Shown in pieces: positions 7,200 to 15,852 of a stretch of 64,000 nucleotides of DNA. The stretch comes from CAVZVW01 sp963778845 (GTDB taxonomy: Bacteria; Actinomycetota; Actinomycetes; Actinomycetales; Kineosporiaceae). The notes beneath the pieces were generated by a model that searched no databases, was not told the DNA's origin, and saw nothing but the letters and a program-made list of their open reading frames with translations. A program made the translations under genes and the position numbers. The DNA lies in contig CAVZVW010000001.1 in the NCBI GenBank assembly GCA_963778845.1, positions 620,001 through 684,000 on the forward strand. The letters run 5' to 3'. Numbering within the stretch: the stretch's first letter is position 1; every line of letters starts with the position of its first letter.

Positions 7200-8606
7200 T
7201 TGGGTAGGTACGAGGCGGTGCCCTGGCAGCCTCCCGCGTTCGACGGGGTCCCGCGTGCCCACCGGCAGCGCGGCCAGTACTGGGCGTACGTGCCCGACCC
7301 CCTCGCCCAGCAGACGCCACTGACGCTGCCTGGTCCCATCGTCGAACGTGTCGCCGAGGCAACGGCGGCGTTGACTTCCGCATCGCGCATCGCGGGCGCG
7401 GTCGACCTGGACAGCCTCACCTCTCTGGCCCTGCGCAGCGAGGCAGTCGCCTCCTCCGTCATCGAGGGCGTGCAGGTGTCGGCGCGTAACGTCGCCCTGG
7501 CGGACTTCACCGGCCACGGCAGTCCCGCAGCGCTCGAGGTCGCGAGGAACGCGCGCCTCATGCGCAGCGCCACCCAAGAGATGGCCATCGCCGACCGCGT
7601 CGAGATGGAGGACGTTGTCGCCCTGCAGTCCCAGCTCGTCCCCTACCTACCGGGGCTTCGGCAGGAGCAGGTTTGGATCGGCGGGGCCAACCCGCTGGTC
7701 GCCGCCTACGTCCCGCCCACCCATCACCGGGTGCCCACACTGATGGCGGACCTGATTTCCTACCTCAACGCACCGCAGGACGCGGCCGTCGTCGCCGCGG
7801 CGGTCGTCCACGGCCAGTTCGAAACGATCCACCCGTTCCGCGACGGCAACGGGCGAATCGGACGGGCACTGACCCACACGCTCCTCGCGCGCACCCAAGG
7901 CTCACCGACCGTCATCCCGTTCAGCCGCGTCTTCGCCGCACGCAAGCAGAACTACATCGACGGACTCATCTCCTGGCGCACCGACGACACCAACGACACC
8001 ACGGGTGAGGTCGACGACCGCCTGCACTGGGTCGGGGTGTTCGCCGACGCCCTGATCGAGTCCGCCGTACTCGCTGAACACATGGCGCAACGGCTGGACC
8101 AGCTCACGCAGGACCACCAAGCCCTGTTGTCCCAGGCCCGCCGGCACGCCGGCAGCAAGCAGCCACGCCGGGGCAGCACGGTGCTGCGGCTGCTGGACGA
8201 CGTCGCCGGCCATCCGATCGACACCGCAGTGACCGCCGCCCGCAGGCTCTCCGTCTCGACCGTCGCCGCCCGCGACGCGCTCGAAGAGCTGGCATCAGCC
8301 GGCATCTACCGAACCGTCAAGATCGACAAGGGCAAGACGATCTCTTATCTCGCCCACGAGATCCTCGCGCTCGCAGATACCCCCTTGGGCGGTGGCCCCG
8401 CGCCAAGCAGCGACGACCACGCACCCGCGGTCCCAGAGCGTCCCGTCCCCACCCGCACGCAGCGGGCCAGACGCAGCGCCGTGTGCGGCTACCCACTGCC
8501 CCGAGCCGACGGCTGGTGCACCCAGACCGCCGGGCACAGCGGCCGCCACCGCCGCTCTGCCCAGGGACGGACAGCCGACACCACGAGCGGGTTGACAGAC
8601 CTCTGA
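7200..8606 (+). CDS. Fic/DOC family protein (class II Fic AMP transferase-like)
   Basis: 468 residues from the TTG at 7200, chosen because AAAGGAGG ends six bases before it; an in-frame GTG at 7164 lies upstream of that ribosome site. The catalytic loop HPFRDGNGRIGR starts at residue 211 and is complete, including the His base and the Asp/Asn/Arg positions of HPFx(D/E)GNGRxxR. Upstream, SSVIEG (Glu about residue 89) fits the (S/T)xxxE(G/N) inhibitory motif of class II Fic proteins, which blocks ATP binding in cis. A flap-like region precedes the Fic core, and a winged-helix segment (AVTAARRLSVSTVAARDALEEL) sits near 345-375. The Cys/His-containing tail is unusual. The family AMPylates protein hydroxyls; the target here is unknown. 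An IR (CCTT/AAGG) lies just before the ribosome site. Confidence 0.9.
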   Translation: MGRYEAVPWQPPAFDGVPRAHRQRGQYWAYVPDPLAQQTPLTLPGPIVERVAEATAALTSASRIAGAVDLDSLTSLALRSEAVASSVIEGVQVSARNVALADFTGHGSPAALEVARNARLMRSATQEMAIADRVEMEDVVALQSQLVPYLPGLRQEQVWIGGANPLVAAYVPPTHHRVPTLMADLISYLNAPQDAAVVAAAVVHGQFETIHPFRDGNGRIGRALTHTLLARTQGSPTVIPFSRVFAARKQNYIDGLISWRTDDTNDTTGEVDDRLHWVGVFADALIESAVLAEHMAQRLDQLTQDHQALLSQARRHAGSKQPRRGSTVLRLLDDVAGHPIDTAVTAARRLSVSTVAARDALEELASAGIYRTVKIDKGKTISYLAHEILALADTPLGGGPAPSSDDHAPAVPERPVPTRTQRARRSAVCGYPLPRADGWCTQTAGHSGRHRRSAQGRTADTTSGLTDL

Positions 8607-8730
8607 ACCGCCAAGCCCCGCCAGGGCCGTGTACGACGTCGGCGGCGACCTCCAGCCGCAGGCCGCCGGCCCTCGACCTTCTGCGGCTCAGGGGTGGCCG
8701 CTCGACTTATTGCACTGCGATAATCGGTGG

Positions 8731-8970
8731 GTGCGGCCGGTCCGGTTCACCCAGTCCGCCCGCAAGCACCGCATCGGCAAGGCCCACGCCCTGGCCGCGA
8801 TGGAGGCCGCAGGGGAACCCGAGCGGGTCGGCGGCACAGGCGAGGTCGACGATCGGCTGTGTGGGTCGGCCCCGACGACCGGGGCGTGGTGGGCGGAGGT
8901 GATCGGGATCGACCTGCCCGACTACCTGCTGATCATCCACGTGATGCCGCTCGCGTACCGGAGGGACTGA
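8731..8970 (+). CDS. Putative toxin of an RHH-type toxin-antitoxin pair
   Basis: The 79-residue protein starts at GTG 8731, directly after a -10-like GATAAT (8719-8724), so it is probably leaderless. The frame extends upstream but loses natural composition. It begins VRPVRFTQSARKHRIGKAHA and ends DLPDYLLIIHVMPLAYRRD. Its compact alpha/beta look, the DxxLLIIHVMP strand and its 1-bp overlap with an RHH protein are typical of small toxin genes in actinobacteria. I do not recognise a named family, and the biochemical activity is unknown. The toxin call rests on size and context. Confidence 0.55.
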   Translation: MRPVRFTQSARKHRIGKAHALAAMEAAGEPERVGGTGEVDDRLCGSAPTTGAWWAEVIGIDLPDYLLIIHVMPLAYRRD

Positions 8971-9294
8971 TGGCCACCAAGAAGCCACGCCGCTACCAGC
9001 TCGCGACCGGCCCGGACGTCGACCTCGACACCCAGGACGTCCGCGACCGCCACGGCGCCCGGGTCACCCAGCGACTACGTCGCGACCGCGGTCGCCGACG
9101 TCCACGCCAAGGCCGGCCGCGGCCGCCCGTCGCTGTCCGAGCCCGGCAGCCCCTCCCCCCAAGTGACGTTCCGGCTACCCGCCGACCTGCGCGAGCAGGC
9201 AGAGGCCCAGGCCCACCGCGAAGGCACCAAGGTCTCCGAGGTCGCTCGCAAGGCCCTTCAGGAGTACCTGGCCCGCCACCGCGACGCCTCCTGA
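8970..9294 (+). CDS. Ribbon-helix-helix (CopG-like) antitoxin, one frameshift
   Basis: Starts ATG at 8970 inside the stop of the toxin gene. The first 32 codons read MATKKPRRYQLATGPDVDLD and on to GARVT. An extra C in the ACCC run near 9065-9068 then throws the frame; removing it restores DYVATAVADVHAKAGRGRPS and the C-terminal RHH segment VTFRLPADLREQAEAQA ... SEVARKALQEYLA to TGA at 9294. The corrected protein would be 107 residues. RHH proteins of this kind bind their operator and the toxin. The single extra base fits the pattern of probable sequence errors in this window, so I treat the gene as real rather than dead. Confidence 0.65.
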
Positions 9295-9375
9295 CGTCCG
9301 GAGACTTACTGACGGTCCGTCTGGAGACCCACCACAGATCACAGGCGCCTCCGGTGCCGCCAAACGTGCTTGTGT

Positions 9376-10330
9376 CTATCGGACTTCCTCCGCAAGCCAT
9401 GCGGCGGCAATCGCCGCGACGTGGCGGTGGTCGGTGCCGCAGCAGCCTCCAAGGACCTGGAGGTTGGGCATGCGCAGAGCGAAGCGCCACGTACCGTGCG
9501 GCCAGGTCGTCGGGGTCGCCTTCGTCGAGTTCGACCATCTCGTCGAGTTCAGTGTGGCTGAGCTGCGACGCATTGGCCCGCAGGCCACCGATGCGGTCCG
9601 CCCACGAAGCCGTGGCGTCGAGCACATGGTCGAAGTGCGCAGGGTGGGCGCAGTTGATCATGTAGTGCTTGGGATAGCCGGACGTCGCCAAGTCGGTGGC
9701 CGCGATCGCCTCGGCGAGCGACGTGCCCGACGGGAGCCGGCCGTCGGTCTCCAGCGTGAACGACACGATCACCGGTAGCCCAGCGGTCTCGGCCGCTCGG
9801 GCGATTCCCGCTGCTTCCTCGACATAGCCCATGGTCAGCGCCGTCACCACGTCGGCTCCGGCGGCCGCCATGCGCCCGATCTGGAACGAGTGGTAGTCGC
9901 AGGCAGTGTCGATGTCCATCGTCGAGTCGATCCGGTACCCATCGCCTCGCGGGCCGACGGTGCCACCGACCAGGAACGGTTGGTCGCCGGTCCAGCGGTT
10001 GCGGACTTCGACCACCACGTCCAACGACGCCGAGATGAACTCCGCCAAGGCGGTTCGGTCGTGGCCGAGCACGGCTGCCCAGTCGGGGTTGGCGCGCCAC
10101 GTTGGTGCCTCCAGCAGCACGGCTGCGTCGATCGATCGGGCGATCTCGGCGTAGTACCCGTAGTACTCGACCAGTAGCGCCCGGCCTTCAGGCGTGGCGG
10201 CCAACGGATACGCCGCGAACGCCGGGAGGTCGACGCCATGATTGAAGACCAACCACGTCTCCAATCCGGCGTCCGTGATGACCACCGTGTCGGTGGAGGG
10301 CCACAGGGTGCGTTGACCATGCGTGTTCAT
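9376..10330 (-). CDS. Homocysteine S-methyltransferase family protein, one frameshift near the C-terminus
   Basis: From ATG at 10330 the protein reads VVITDAGLETWLVFNHGVDL, then EAPTWRANPDWA, FLVGGTVGPRGDGY and YMINCAHPAHF, the TIM-barrel pattern of Hcy-methyltransferases (MmuM/YagD-like), which move a methyl group to homocysteine or a selenium analogue. The first zinc ligand is the Cys of NCAHP. The remaining pair lies in VLGGCCGTDHRH, readable only after removing one base near 9473; the corrected length is 317 residues. Without the correction the frame runs into non-homologous sequence. It lies 63 bp downstream of a large ATPase regulator on the same strand, so it may be that regulator's target. 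The methyl donor is not identifiable. Confidence 0.8.
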
Positions 10331-10393
10331 GCGGTCAAGCGAAGCGTCGGCCTGCCTCGGGTGCTCGTGGGCCCTCTGAGGGTTGTCTGAGGA

Positions 10394-12805
10394 TCAGCCT
10401 CGGTGCCGGTCGACCAGGTCGGCTGCGATCTGCACCGCTTGGGGGAGATCGAGCAGCCGCCCTTCCGCCGTCCACGCGACGAGGTGGCTCATTCCGGCTC
10501 TCTGTTCGATGCCGGCGACCATGTTCGACAAGCGCACAGCGTCAACGCTGTAAGTGGGTCGCAGATGATCACCCGATGTGGCCGCAGCAAGCACCGCCGC
10601 ACCGTGGTCGTCACCCACGGCCACTAGCATCTCGACGAGATTGCGGAGAGTGGTGACGGCGTGTACGAAGTTGCCGTGCCGCGCATACTCGTGCAAGCAC
10701 ACGGCGTACGCGTCCAAAGCCTTGCGAAACTCCCCGGCACGGGCGTGCTCCCTCGCCAAGGACACGCGCGCAACCGACGTCACGAACGGATTCCCGATCA
10801 TTCGCCCTAGCTCGACGGCCTCAACGTAGGCCGCAGCGGCACCCGGGTCTTCGGCAGTGCTCAGCGCCTCACCACGTGCATACATGACCCAGGCGCGATC
10901 CGACGCGGACAGCTGTTCGAGATCGAGCCCGGCGAGGCGCGCCAGCGCGTCAACCGGCTTGCTGTCGAACGCGAGTGCCAGAGCGGCGTCGACCGCGGCG
11001 ATCGCGATCGCGTGCGGGTCGTCGAGCTCGACGCCCAGCCGTCGAAGCTCGTCGGTGATCCCGGCTACCTCGGAAAGGTGACCGTCGTATATCGCCACGT
11101 CAGCCAAGATCTCCAACGCCGCGGCTCGCACCCGCTCTCCGGCGGCCTTCGTCAAAGCCGTGGCTGCGGCGCGCGCATCGGAGAGGTGGCCACGGTTCGC
11201 AGCCGCGCCGGCAACGACGATGCGGGCACCTGAGAGGGCGTTGCGGTCAGCATCCGGGTGTTGCGCCAGCAGCAAACGGCTCCACTCAGCCGGCTCGTTC
11301 CAGAACGTCGAGTACGCAGCCAGGTGCAGGGCCCCACTCATCTCCGATGCCAACTCCGGCTGGTGTCGGCGAGCCCAGCGGTGTGCCGCTCGGACCTCGG
11401 CGGTGATGGCGTCGAGTCGTCGTCTGCCGTCGGCCTCGCCGGGAGTGCGGATCTGGCGGTCGATCATCCGGGTCGCCTCGGTGAAGTGCTCGGCGTGACG
11501 CCGGCGCACCCCGTCGGCCGTGGAGGACCCTTCCAGCCAACGGCCTGCGACTGCCCGCACGGTGACGAGCATCCGAAATCGGGTTGCCGACCCGTCGACA
11601 TCGGCGACCAGCAGCGATCGCTCCGCCAGGGCGGCGAGGTCGAAGATCACCGCCGCCTGGTCGGCACCGACAACAGCGGCTGCGTCCGTCGCGGCCACAG
11701 AGCCCGCGAAGACGGCGAACTCAGTGAACGTGCGACGCAGCGGCGTGTCGAGCAGCTCAGCGGACCAGGCGACGAGCGAATCGAGCGAGCGGTGGTGACG
11801 CACGGGGGACCGGTGTGTCACCGGCATCGGCATCCCCTCACCGATGGCGCGCTCGAGCTCATCGAAGGTCATCGAGCCGAGACGGGCCGCCGCCATCTCG
11901 ATGGTCAGCGGCAGCTGATCGAGCCCGGCGAGCAGCGTGGCAACCCGATCCCGGCCGACCCTTTCGAGATCCAAGGCTGGACGAACGGCACTGGCGCGAA
12001 CCGTGAAGAGCTCGAGTGCCGGCTCCGAGCTGAGGGGAGGAACGGCGACCACCCGCTCAACACTGAGACCGAGCCGAACCCGACTCGTCGCCAGCACGCC
12101 CACCCTCGCCCCGGCGGCTCCCATCAGTCGATCGATCAAGCTTCCGACGTCGTCGATGACATGCTCGCAGTTGTCGAGCACGAGGAGCACATCGAGCTCG
12201 GCGATCGACCGCACCGCACGCTCGGGCCGGTCGCTGTCGAGGACGACATCGAGAGCGCGGGCTACTGCCGGCAGGACGTGCTCACCACCATCGAGCGCGG
12301 ACAGCTCCACGACTCGGACACCATCGGTGTAGGAAGGCGCCGCCCGCTCGGCGACAGCACGGGCCACGGTGGACTTGCCGACACCGCCCGGTCCGGTCAG
12401 CGTGACCACCGGCGATTGGGCTAGCACCTCGATCAACGCGGCGATCTCGACATCGCGCCCAATCGGCCTGGCAGCATCCCGAGTGCGCTCCCGCGGTCCT
12501 ACGACCTCGACCTCCGCCACAAAGCGGTACCCACGACCTCGAACATTCTTGATCGTGTGCTGGTGCGCGCCATCGTCGCCGACCGCACGACGGATCTCCT
12601 TGATGCGCGTCGTCAAGTTCGCCTCGGAAACGAACCGGTGCCCCCAGACGCCATCGAGTAGCTCCGCCTTCGACAACACCCGATCGCGGTGCTCCATCAG
12701 AGCGACCAGAAGATCGAACGCCTGTGGTTCGAGATGAACCACCCGCCCGCCACGACGCAGCTCGCGAGCCGGCACGTCAACCTGGACGTCACCGAACCGG
12801 ACCAT
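10394..12805 (-). CDS. Winged-helix transcriptional regulator with NB-ARC-like ATPase and TPR-like tail
   Basis: The 803-residue protein starts MVRFGDVQVDVPARELRRGG; upstream codons in the frame look non-coding. Residues 1-97 form an OmpR/PhoB-type DNA-binding domain (HLEPQAFDLLVALMEHRDRV ... IKNVRGRGYRFVAEV). A STAND-type ATPase follows: Walker A LTGPGGVGKSTVARA at about 133-147, Walker B LLVLDNCEHVIDD near 210, and ATSRVRLGL as the sensor region. The C-terminal half is alpha-helical and Ala-rich, resembling TPR/BTAD arrays that sense a ligand in AfsR/MalT-like regulators. No phosphoacceptor domain is present. It precedes a homocysteine methyltransferase-like gene on the same strand; the ligand is unknown. 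Confidence 0.83.
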   Translation of the reverse strand: MVRFGDVQVDVPARELRRGGRVVHLEPQAFDLLVALMEHRDRVLSKAELLDGVWGHRFVSEANLTTRIKEIRRAVGDDGAHQHTIKNVRGRGYRFVAEVEVVGPRERTRDAARPIGRDVEIAALIEVLAQSPVVTLTGPGGVGKSTVARAVAERAAPSYTDGVRVVELSALDGGEHVLPAVARALDVVLDSDRPERAVRSIAELDVLLVLDNCEHVIDDVGSLIDRLMGAAGARVGVLATSRVRLGLSVERVVAVPPLSSEPALELFTVRASAVRPALDLERVGRDRVATLLAGLDQLPLTIEMAAARLGSMTFDELERAIGEGMPMPVTHRSPVRHHRSLDSLVAWSAELLDTPLRRTFTEFAVFAGSVAATDAAAVVGADQAAVIFDLAALAERSLLVADVDGSATRFRMLVTVRAVAGRWLEGSSTADGVRRRHAEHFTEATRMIDRQIRTPGEADGRRRLDAITAEVRAAHRWARRHQPELASEMSGALHLAAYSTFWNEPAEWSRLLLAQHPDADRNALSGARIVVAGAAANRGHLSDARAAATALTKAAGERVRAAALEILADVAIYDGHLSEVAGITDELRRLGVELDDPHAIAIAAVDAALALAFDSKPVDALARLAGLDLEQLSASDRAWVMYARGEALSTAEDPGAAAAYVEAVELGRMIGNPFVTSVARVSLAREHARAGEFRKALDAYAVCLHEYARHGNFVHAVTTLRNLVEMLVAVGDDHGAAVLAAATSGDHLRPTYSVDAVRLSNMVAGIEQRAGMSHLVAWTAEGRLLDLPQAVQIAADLVDRHRG

Positions 12806-13004
12806 GACGGATTCTTGCAGTCCCTGGTCGAGTGGCGGCCTATGCCAGGACGATTCACGGCCTGAGTTGAGTTCTTGACCATGAGCCGTGAGGTGGCGAG
12901 CGCTGAACGCGTGGCCGCTACCCGGTGCCCGGTATTGACACGACGGGCTTTGCGCCGCGTGCACGTCGCCTCAGCGCTGGCGTGGCCGTCGTCGTCCGAG
13001 CGAC

Positions 13005-13024
13005 GTACCATAATGTGGTACCAC
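13005..13024 (+). promoter_or_regulatory. Operator/promoter palindrome of the Phd-YoeB operon
   Basis: GTACCA TAATG TGGTAC (13005-13021) is a perfect 6-bp inverted repeat, and GTGGTACCAC (13015-13024) is a second, overlapping palindrome. The centre contains a -10-like CATAAT. The sites lie 18-37 bp before the ATG of the Phd gene, where Phd/YefM proteins bind cooperatively to repress their own operons. Confidence 0.65.
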
Positions 13025-13041
13025 TCAGACGAGGAGGAGTC

Positions 13042-13491
13042 ATGGCAATCACGGCGAGCGAGGCCCGCAGACGGCTGTTCGCGCTGGTCGGTCAGGTCAA
13101 CGACGACCAGGAGGCCGTCGAGATCGTCTCCACCAAGGGGACGGCGTTCCTGGTTTCGGCGGAGGAGTACATCAGCCTCGTCGAGACCGCCTACCTGACC
13201 CGCTCCCCCGCCAACGCCCGGGCCCTGCTGGCATCCATCGCCCAGCTCGACGCCGGGGAGGGCTTCGAGGCCGACCTGCTCGACCCTGACGACCCCGACT
13301 TCCTCGCCGCCGTGGCCGCCGAAGCGAGGACCCTGACGCCCGGGCCCGCGCCCGAGAAGACGGCCAAGAAGGCACCCGCACGCACGGCCACACCCCAGCC
13401 CCATCCGACCAAGGCCGCGGTCAGGGTCGCCCCCGCGCAAGCCGCCAGAAGGATCAGCAACCCAGCCTCGGCGGCCGAGCATCGGCCGTGA
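13042..13491 (+). CDS. Phd/YefM-family antitoxin with long C-terminal tail
   Basis: 149 residues from ATG 13042, with GAGGAGGAG just upstream. The first 55 residues (MAITASEARRRLFALVGQVN, EIVSTKGTAFLVSAEEYISL) are a typical Phd/YefM DNA-binding and dimerisation domain. The next 40 (DAGEGFEADLLDPDDPDFLA) are acidic and suited to wrap the basic toxin. Unusually, about 50 further residues of Pro/Ala/Lys-rich sequence follow (EKTAKKAPARTATPQPHPT), so the gene is much longer than the usual 80-90 residues. The stop overlaps the toxin GTG by 4 bp. DNA related to the tail occurs near 1.74-1.85 kb. Confidence 0.85.
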   Translation: MAITASEARRRLFALVGQVNDDQEAVEIVSTKGTAFLVSAEEYISLVETAYLTRSPANARALLASIAQLDAGEGFEADLLDPDDPDFLAAVAAEARTLTPGPAPEKTAKKAPARTATPQPHPTKAAVRVAPAQAARRISNPASAAEHRP

Positions 13492-13745
13492 AGATCGTCT
13501 GGACGAAACTGTCACGCGCGCAGTACCTGTCCTGGGCCGGCGACAAGCTCAGACTCAAGCGCATCAACCGCATGATCGAAGAGATCAAGATCGACCCAGG
13601 CGTGGGGATCGGAAGACCCGAACGACTCCGCGGTAGCCTCGCCGGCTGGTGGTCGAGACGCATCAGCGACGGCGACCGCCTCGTCTACCGCGTCGACGGC
13701 GACGAGCTGCACATCATCCAGTGCCGCTACCACTACGACGACTGA
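13488..13745 (+). CDS. YoeB/Txe-family mRNA interferase toxin
   Basis: 85 residues, starting GTG within the antitoxin stop. The sequence MKIVWTKLSRAQYLSWAGDK, then LRGSLAGWWSRRISDGDRLV and YRVDGDELHIIQCRYHYDD, follows the RelE-superfamily YoeB pattern, with the WWSRRI core, an Arg before LVYRV, and a C-terminal aromatic/His cluster (RYHYDD; YoeB uses a C-terminal His and Tyr). By family knowledge it cleaves mRNA in the ribosomal A site. Family length is about 84 residues, so the gene is full length. Confidence 0.92.
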   Translation: MKIVWTKLSRAQYLSWAGDKLRLKRINRMIEEIKIDPGVGIGRPERLRGSLAGWWSRRISDGDRLVYRVDGDELHIIQCRYHYDD

Positions 13746-14371
13746 GCGGCTCCGCCGGGTCAACCGAGATGCGCCGCAGGGGTACCGTCATCACGCGACT
13801 CGCCTGTGGACTCGAGCGCCGCTTCAGTCGACCCGCGCGAGAGCCGACAGCACCCGTGTGCGACCACTACGCCCGTCAGCCGTCGGCCTCTGCTCCATGC
13901 TGGCCGTCACCGGCGTGGCGGCAGCGGGCTGGGCCAGGGTGTTCGACCCGGCATACGCCGTCACCGCCGACGGCACGGCGTGGGCGTGGTGGCTCACACT
14001 GCCGACCAGCCTGCTGCTGCTGCCGGCGTGGCTGTGGACGCTGGACCTTCCGATGAGCCACGGCGCAGGTTTCATGGTTCGCGGTCTAGTCGGATCGCGT
14101 TGCTTGTCATCGGCGGCGCGTGGCCTGTCGCCGCACGCGGTCCATCGCCGTGGGCACTCCCCCGCCGACAGCGTCAGCCGGGCAGCGCTACGTGGGCGGG
14201 TGGGTGCGCGCGCTGTCGAGGGCGACGATGTAGTCCGTTGACCCAGGTGAGGGCGGCGCTCAGGTCCTGGTCGACGGGCAGGTAGCGGAGGGCATCCTGG
14301 TACAGGGCCTGCCACCCGTCGCCGGGGCCGCAGGCCGGTCGCGTTCGTGTGGCCGCCCGCTCGCCCTTTTG
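13746..14371. other. Gene-poor stretch with remnants and dispersed repeat
   Basis: A plus-strand frame from about 13858 encodes a plausible two-helix membrane fragment (MLAVTGVAAAGWARVFDPAY, then WAWWLTLPTSLLLLPAWLW) but runs into dispersed repeat copy B, so it is probably a truncated gene. On the minus strand, 14210-14300 reads ALRYLPVDQDLSAALTWVNG with natural composition, also a likely fragment. Neither has a usable start and ribosome site. Confidence 0.4.
14062..14140. repeat. Dispersed repeat, copy B
   Basis: GGTTTCATGGTTCGCGGTCT and flanking bases match copy A near 1617, with continuing similarity (GTCGG, TCGC, TTGC). It interrupts a possible small membrane-protein frame. Confidence 0.55.
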
Positions 14372-14899
14372 TTAATGGGTCCTCGCCTGCGACTTCTGCT
14401 CGTCGCGTGCCTTCTGCTCTTTCGCTGGGTAAGGGACCAGTTGGTCCTTCCTGGCCTTGAGTGACTCGAAGTCACCGACAAGGTTGCGCACAGCATCGTT
14501 CATCGTCGAGTCACTTGCGACGAGTTGTGCATCGATGAGTCGCCCCAGAAGTGTCCCGTACTGTGAGGCAAGTTCACGCGCGGTTCCTGCGGCCTCGCCG
14601 TAGTTCCGGACTCGTGGAAACGCAGCCCCCGCGGCGCCGAGCAGCGCCACGACGGAAACGGACAACTGGGCAATCGAGTTCGGGTTGTCGGCGAGCGTGG
14701 TCCAGACGGCGAGACTGGTCAGCGTTCCAAGCAGAGATGCCGTGATCGCGAACCAGTCAGCTGCCCGCTGCATTCGGTTAGCGTAGGAGAGGAGGGCGGC
14801 TTCGCTGGACCAGAACTCCGCGCTCCTGAGGCAGTTCTCTAGACGCTCAGGGCTGATCGGAGGAGAGGTAGTGGATGCGCTTGGCGACTTGGTCGACAT
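14372..14899 (-). CDS. SLATT-type two-helix membrane protein
   Basis: 175 residues from MSTKSPSAS, with GGGGG five bases upstream. After an N-terminal helix (ERLENCLRSAEFWSSEAALL) and the amphipathic SYANRMQRAADWFAIT, two hydrophobic segments follow (ADWFAITASLLGTLTSLAVW and IAQLSVSVVALLGAAGAAF). A soluble helical tail contains the EAAGTARELASQYGTLLGRL segment typical of SLATT proteins. These are predicted pore-forming effectors that act with nucleotide-second-messenger sensors in CBASS-like and SLOG conflict systems. No cyclase or SLOG gene sits next to it, so its role here is inferred from family alone. The tail ends KAEQ-like Lys/Gln/Arg-rich. The neighbourhood is otherwise toxin-antitoxin and IS21 DNA. 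Confidence 0.6.
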   Translation of the reverse strand: MSTKSPSASTTSPPISPERLENCLRSAEFWSSEAALLSYANRMQRAADWFAITASLLGTLTSLAVWTTLADNPNSIAQLSVSVVALLGAAGAAFPRVRNYGEAAGTARELASQYGTLLGRLIDAQLVASDSTMNDAVRNLVGDFESLKARKDQLVPYPAKEQKARDEQKSQARTH

Positions 14900-14911
14900 G
14901 GCTACCCCCAA

Positions 14912-15300
14912 GTGTGGCGTCCAGGTCGGTCTATCGCGGTAACATCATCCGGGGCCGGGACCAAAGTCACTTTGTGCACGGTGTGTGCGTCGTCCATCCC
15001 CTTCATGGTGGCGAGATCGACGGACGAACGCGTGGCAGTAGATCACCACGTAACGCCGCGGATGAGCATGCGTGCGCGCCACCCACCGAACGCTGCTTCT
15101 TGTCGTGTCGGGGGTGTGCGGGAGCGTGGCCCTCGATCCCGCCGCGCAGCGGGGCTCGGGAGGCGTCGTCGTTCGACGGTGAGAGTGGGCCTGCTGCGCT
15201 GCCGGGCGGTCGTGGCGGAGGCGGGGCCGAGCGGGCTGTGCCTGCTGGTGACGGCGTCACGGTGGGCCAGGACGCCGCGCAGCGCGTCCTGGCCTACCGT
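14912..15300. other. Intergenic stretch without supported gene
   Basis: About 390 bp upstream of the SLATT gene. Long frames on both strands are Arg/Ser/Pro-rich shadows. No RNA gene or promoter is clear enough to call. Confidence 0.35.
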
Positions 15301-15480
15301 CAGGAGCGCACCCACGTACTGGCGCTGGCGGGCCGGCGAGGCGAGATCAGCTCGAGCACGCGATCCGGACCGCCTGCTAGATCCTCCAGCACCCTGCCGT
15401 CATCATTGTGGATCCCAGGCCATCCTCGGTACCTACCGCAAGGACGAGCTGCCAGCAGAAGCCACGATGTCCCGGTGGGA
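15301..15480 (+). pseudogene. Broken duplicate of the XRE tail and nucleotidyltransferase toxin
   Basis: From about 15301 the DNA resembles 2473-2660. First comes the end of the XRE antitoxin (reading QERTHVLALAGR against EERTRALELVGR), then, almost base for base, the start of the nucleotidyltransferase gene from GAGGCGAGATCAGCTCGAG onward. Two lesions kill it. TGCCAG has become TGCTAG (in-frame stop), and GTGGGATCC has lost a G, shifting the frame inside the GS motif. Similarity fades after ATGTCCCGGTGGGAG, just before the acidic E-x-D pair, so the active site is also gone. This is genuine decay, unlike the single-base insertions elsewhere. Confidence 0.82.
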
Positions 15481-15852
15481 GGGGGTCTGCCTACTCTCCG
15501 CGGCGCAGGTCCACGATCTGACCGACGAGATCCGCGAGCCATGCAGATCGCCGTCCCCCGGGGGACCCACTCGCCGCTTATCACCTACCCGCGGGTCGAG
15601 GTATTCCGCTCCGCTGTGCGGACCACTTGCGCTGGGTCTGGAAGACGTCGAGGCCGCCGACGTGACCTCGTCCGGGTGAGCGGGCCTCCGCGCACGAAGT
15701 GGACCTGATGCGGCCTGCGCCGCAGCATTGTCAAGGGACACCGGGATCTGACCGCGGACGGTCGTGGGATCGGCCCGGTGACGGCCATGAGAACTGACCG
15801 GTGGTGGCCACGGGTTCTGCCCAGGCGTGGCCACCGACCGGATTGGTTCAGT

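Noticed and set aside
8993..10330. The 445-codon uninterrupted reading of the homocysteine methyltransferase frame
   Set aside because: Its C-terminal 140 residues are non-homologous Arg-rich sequence; the real end, with GGCCGTDHRH, is in the neighbouring frame after a one-base correction.
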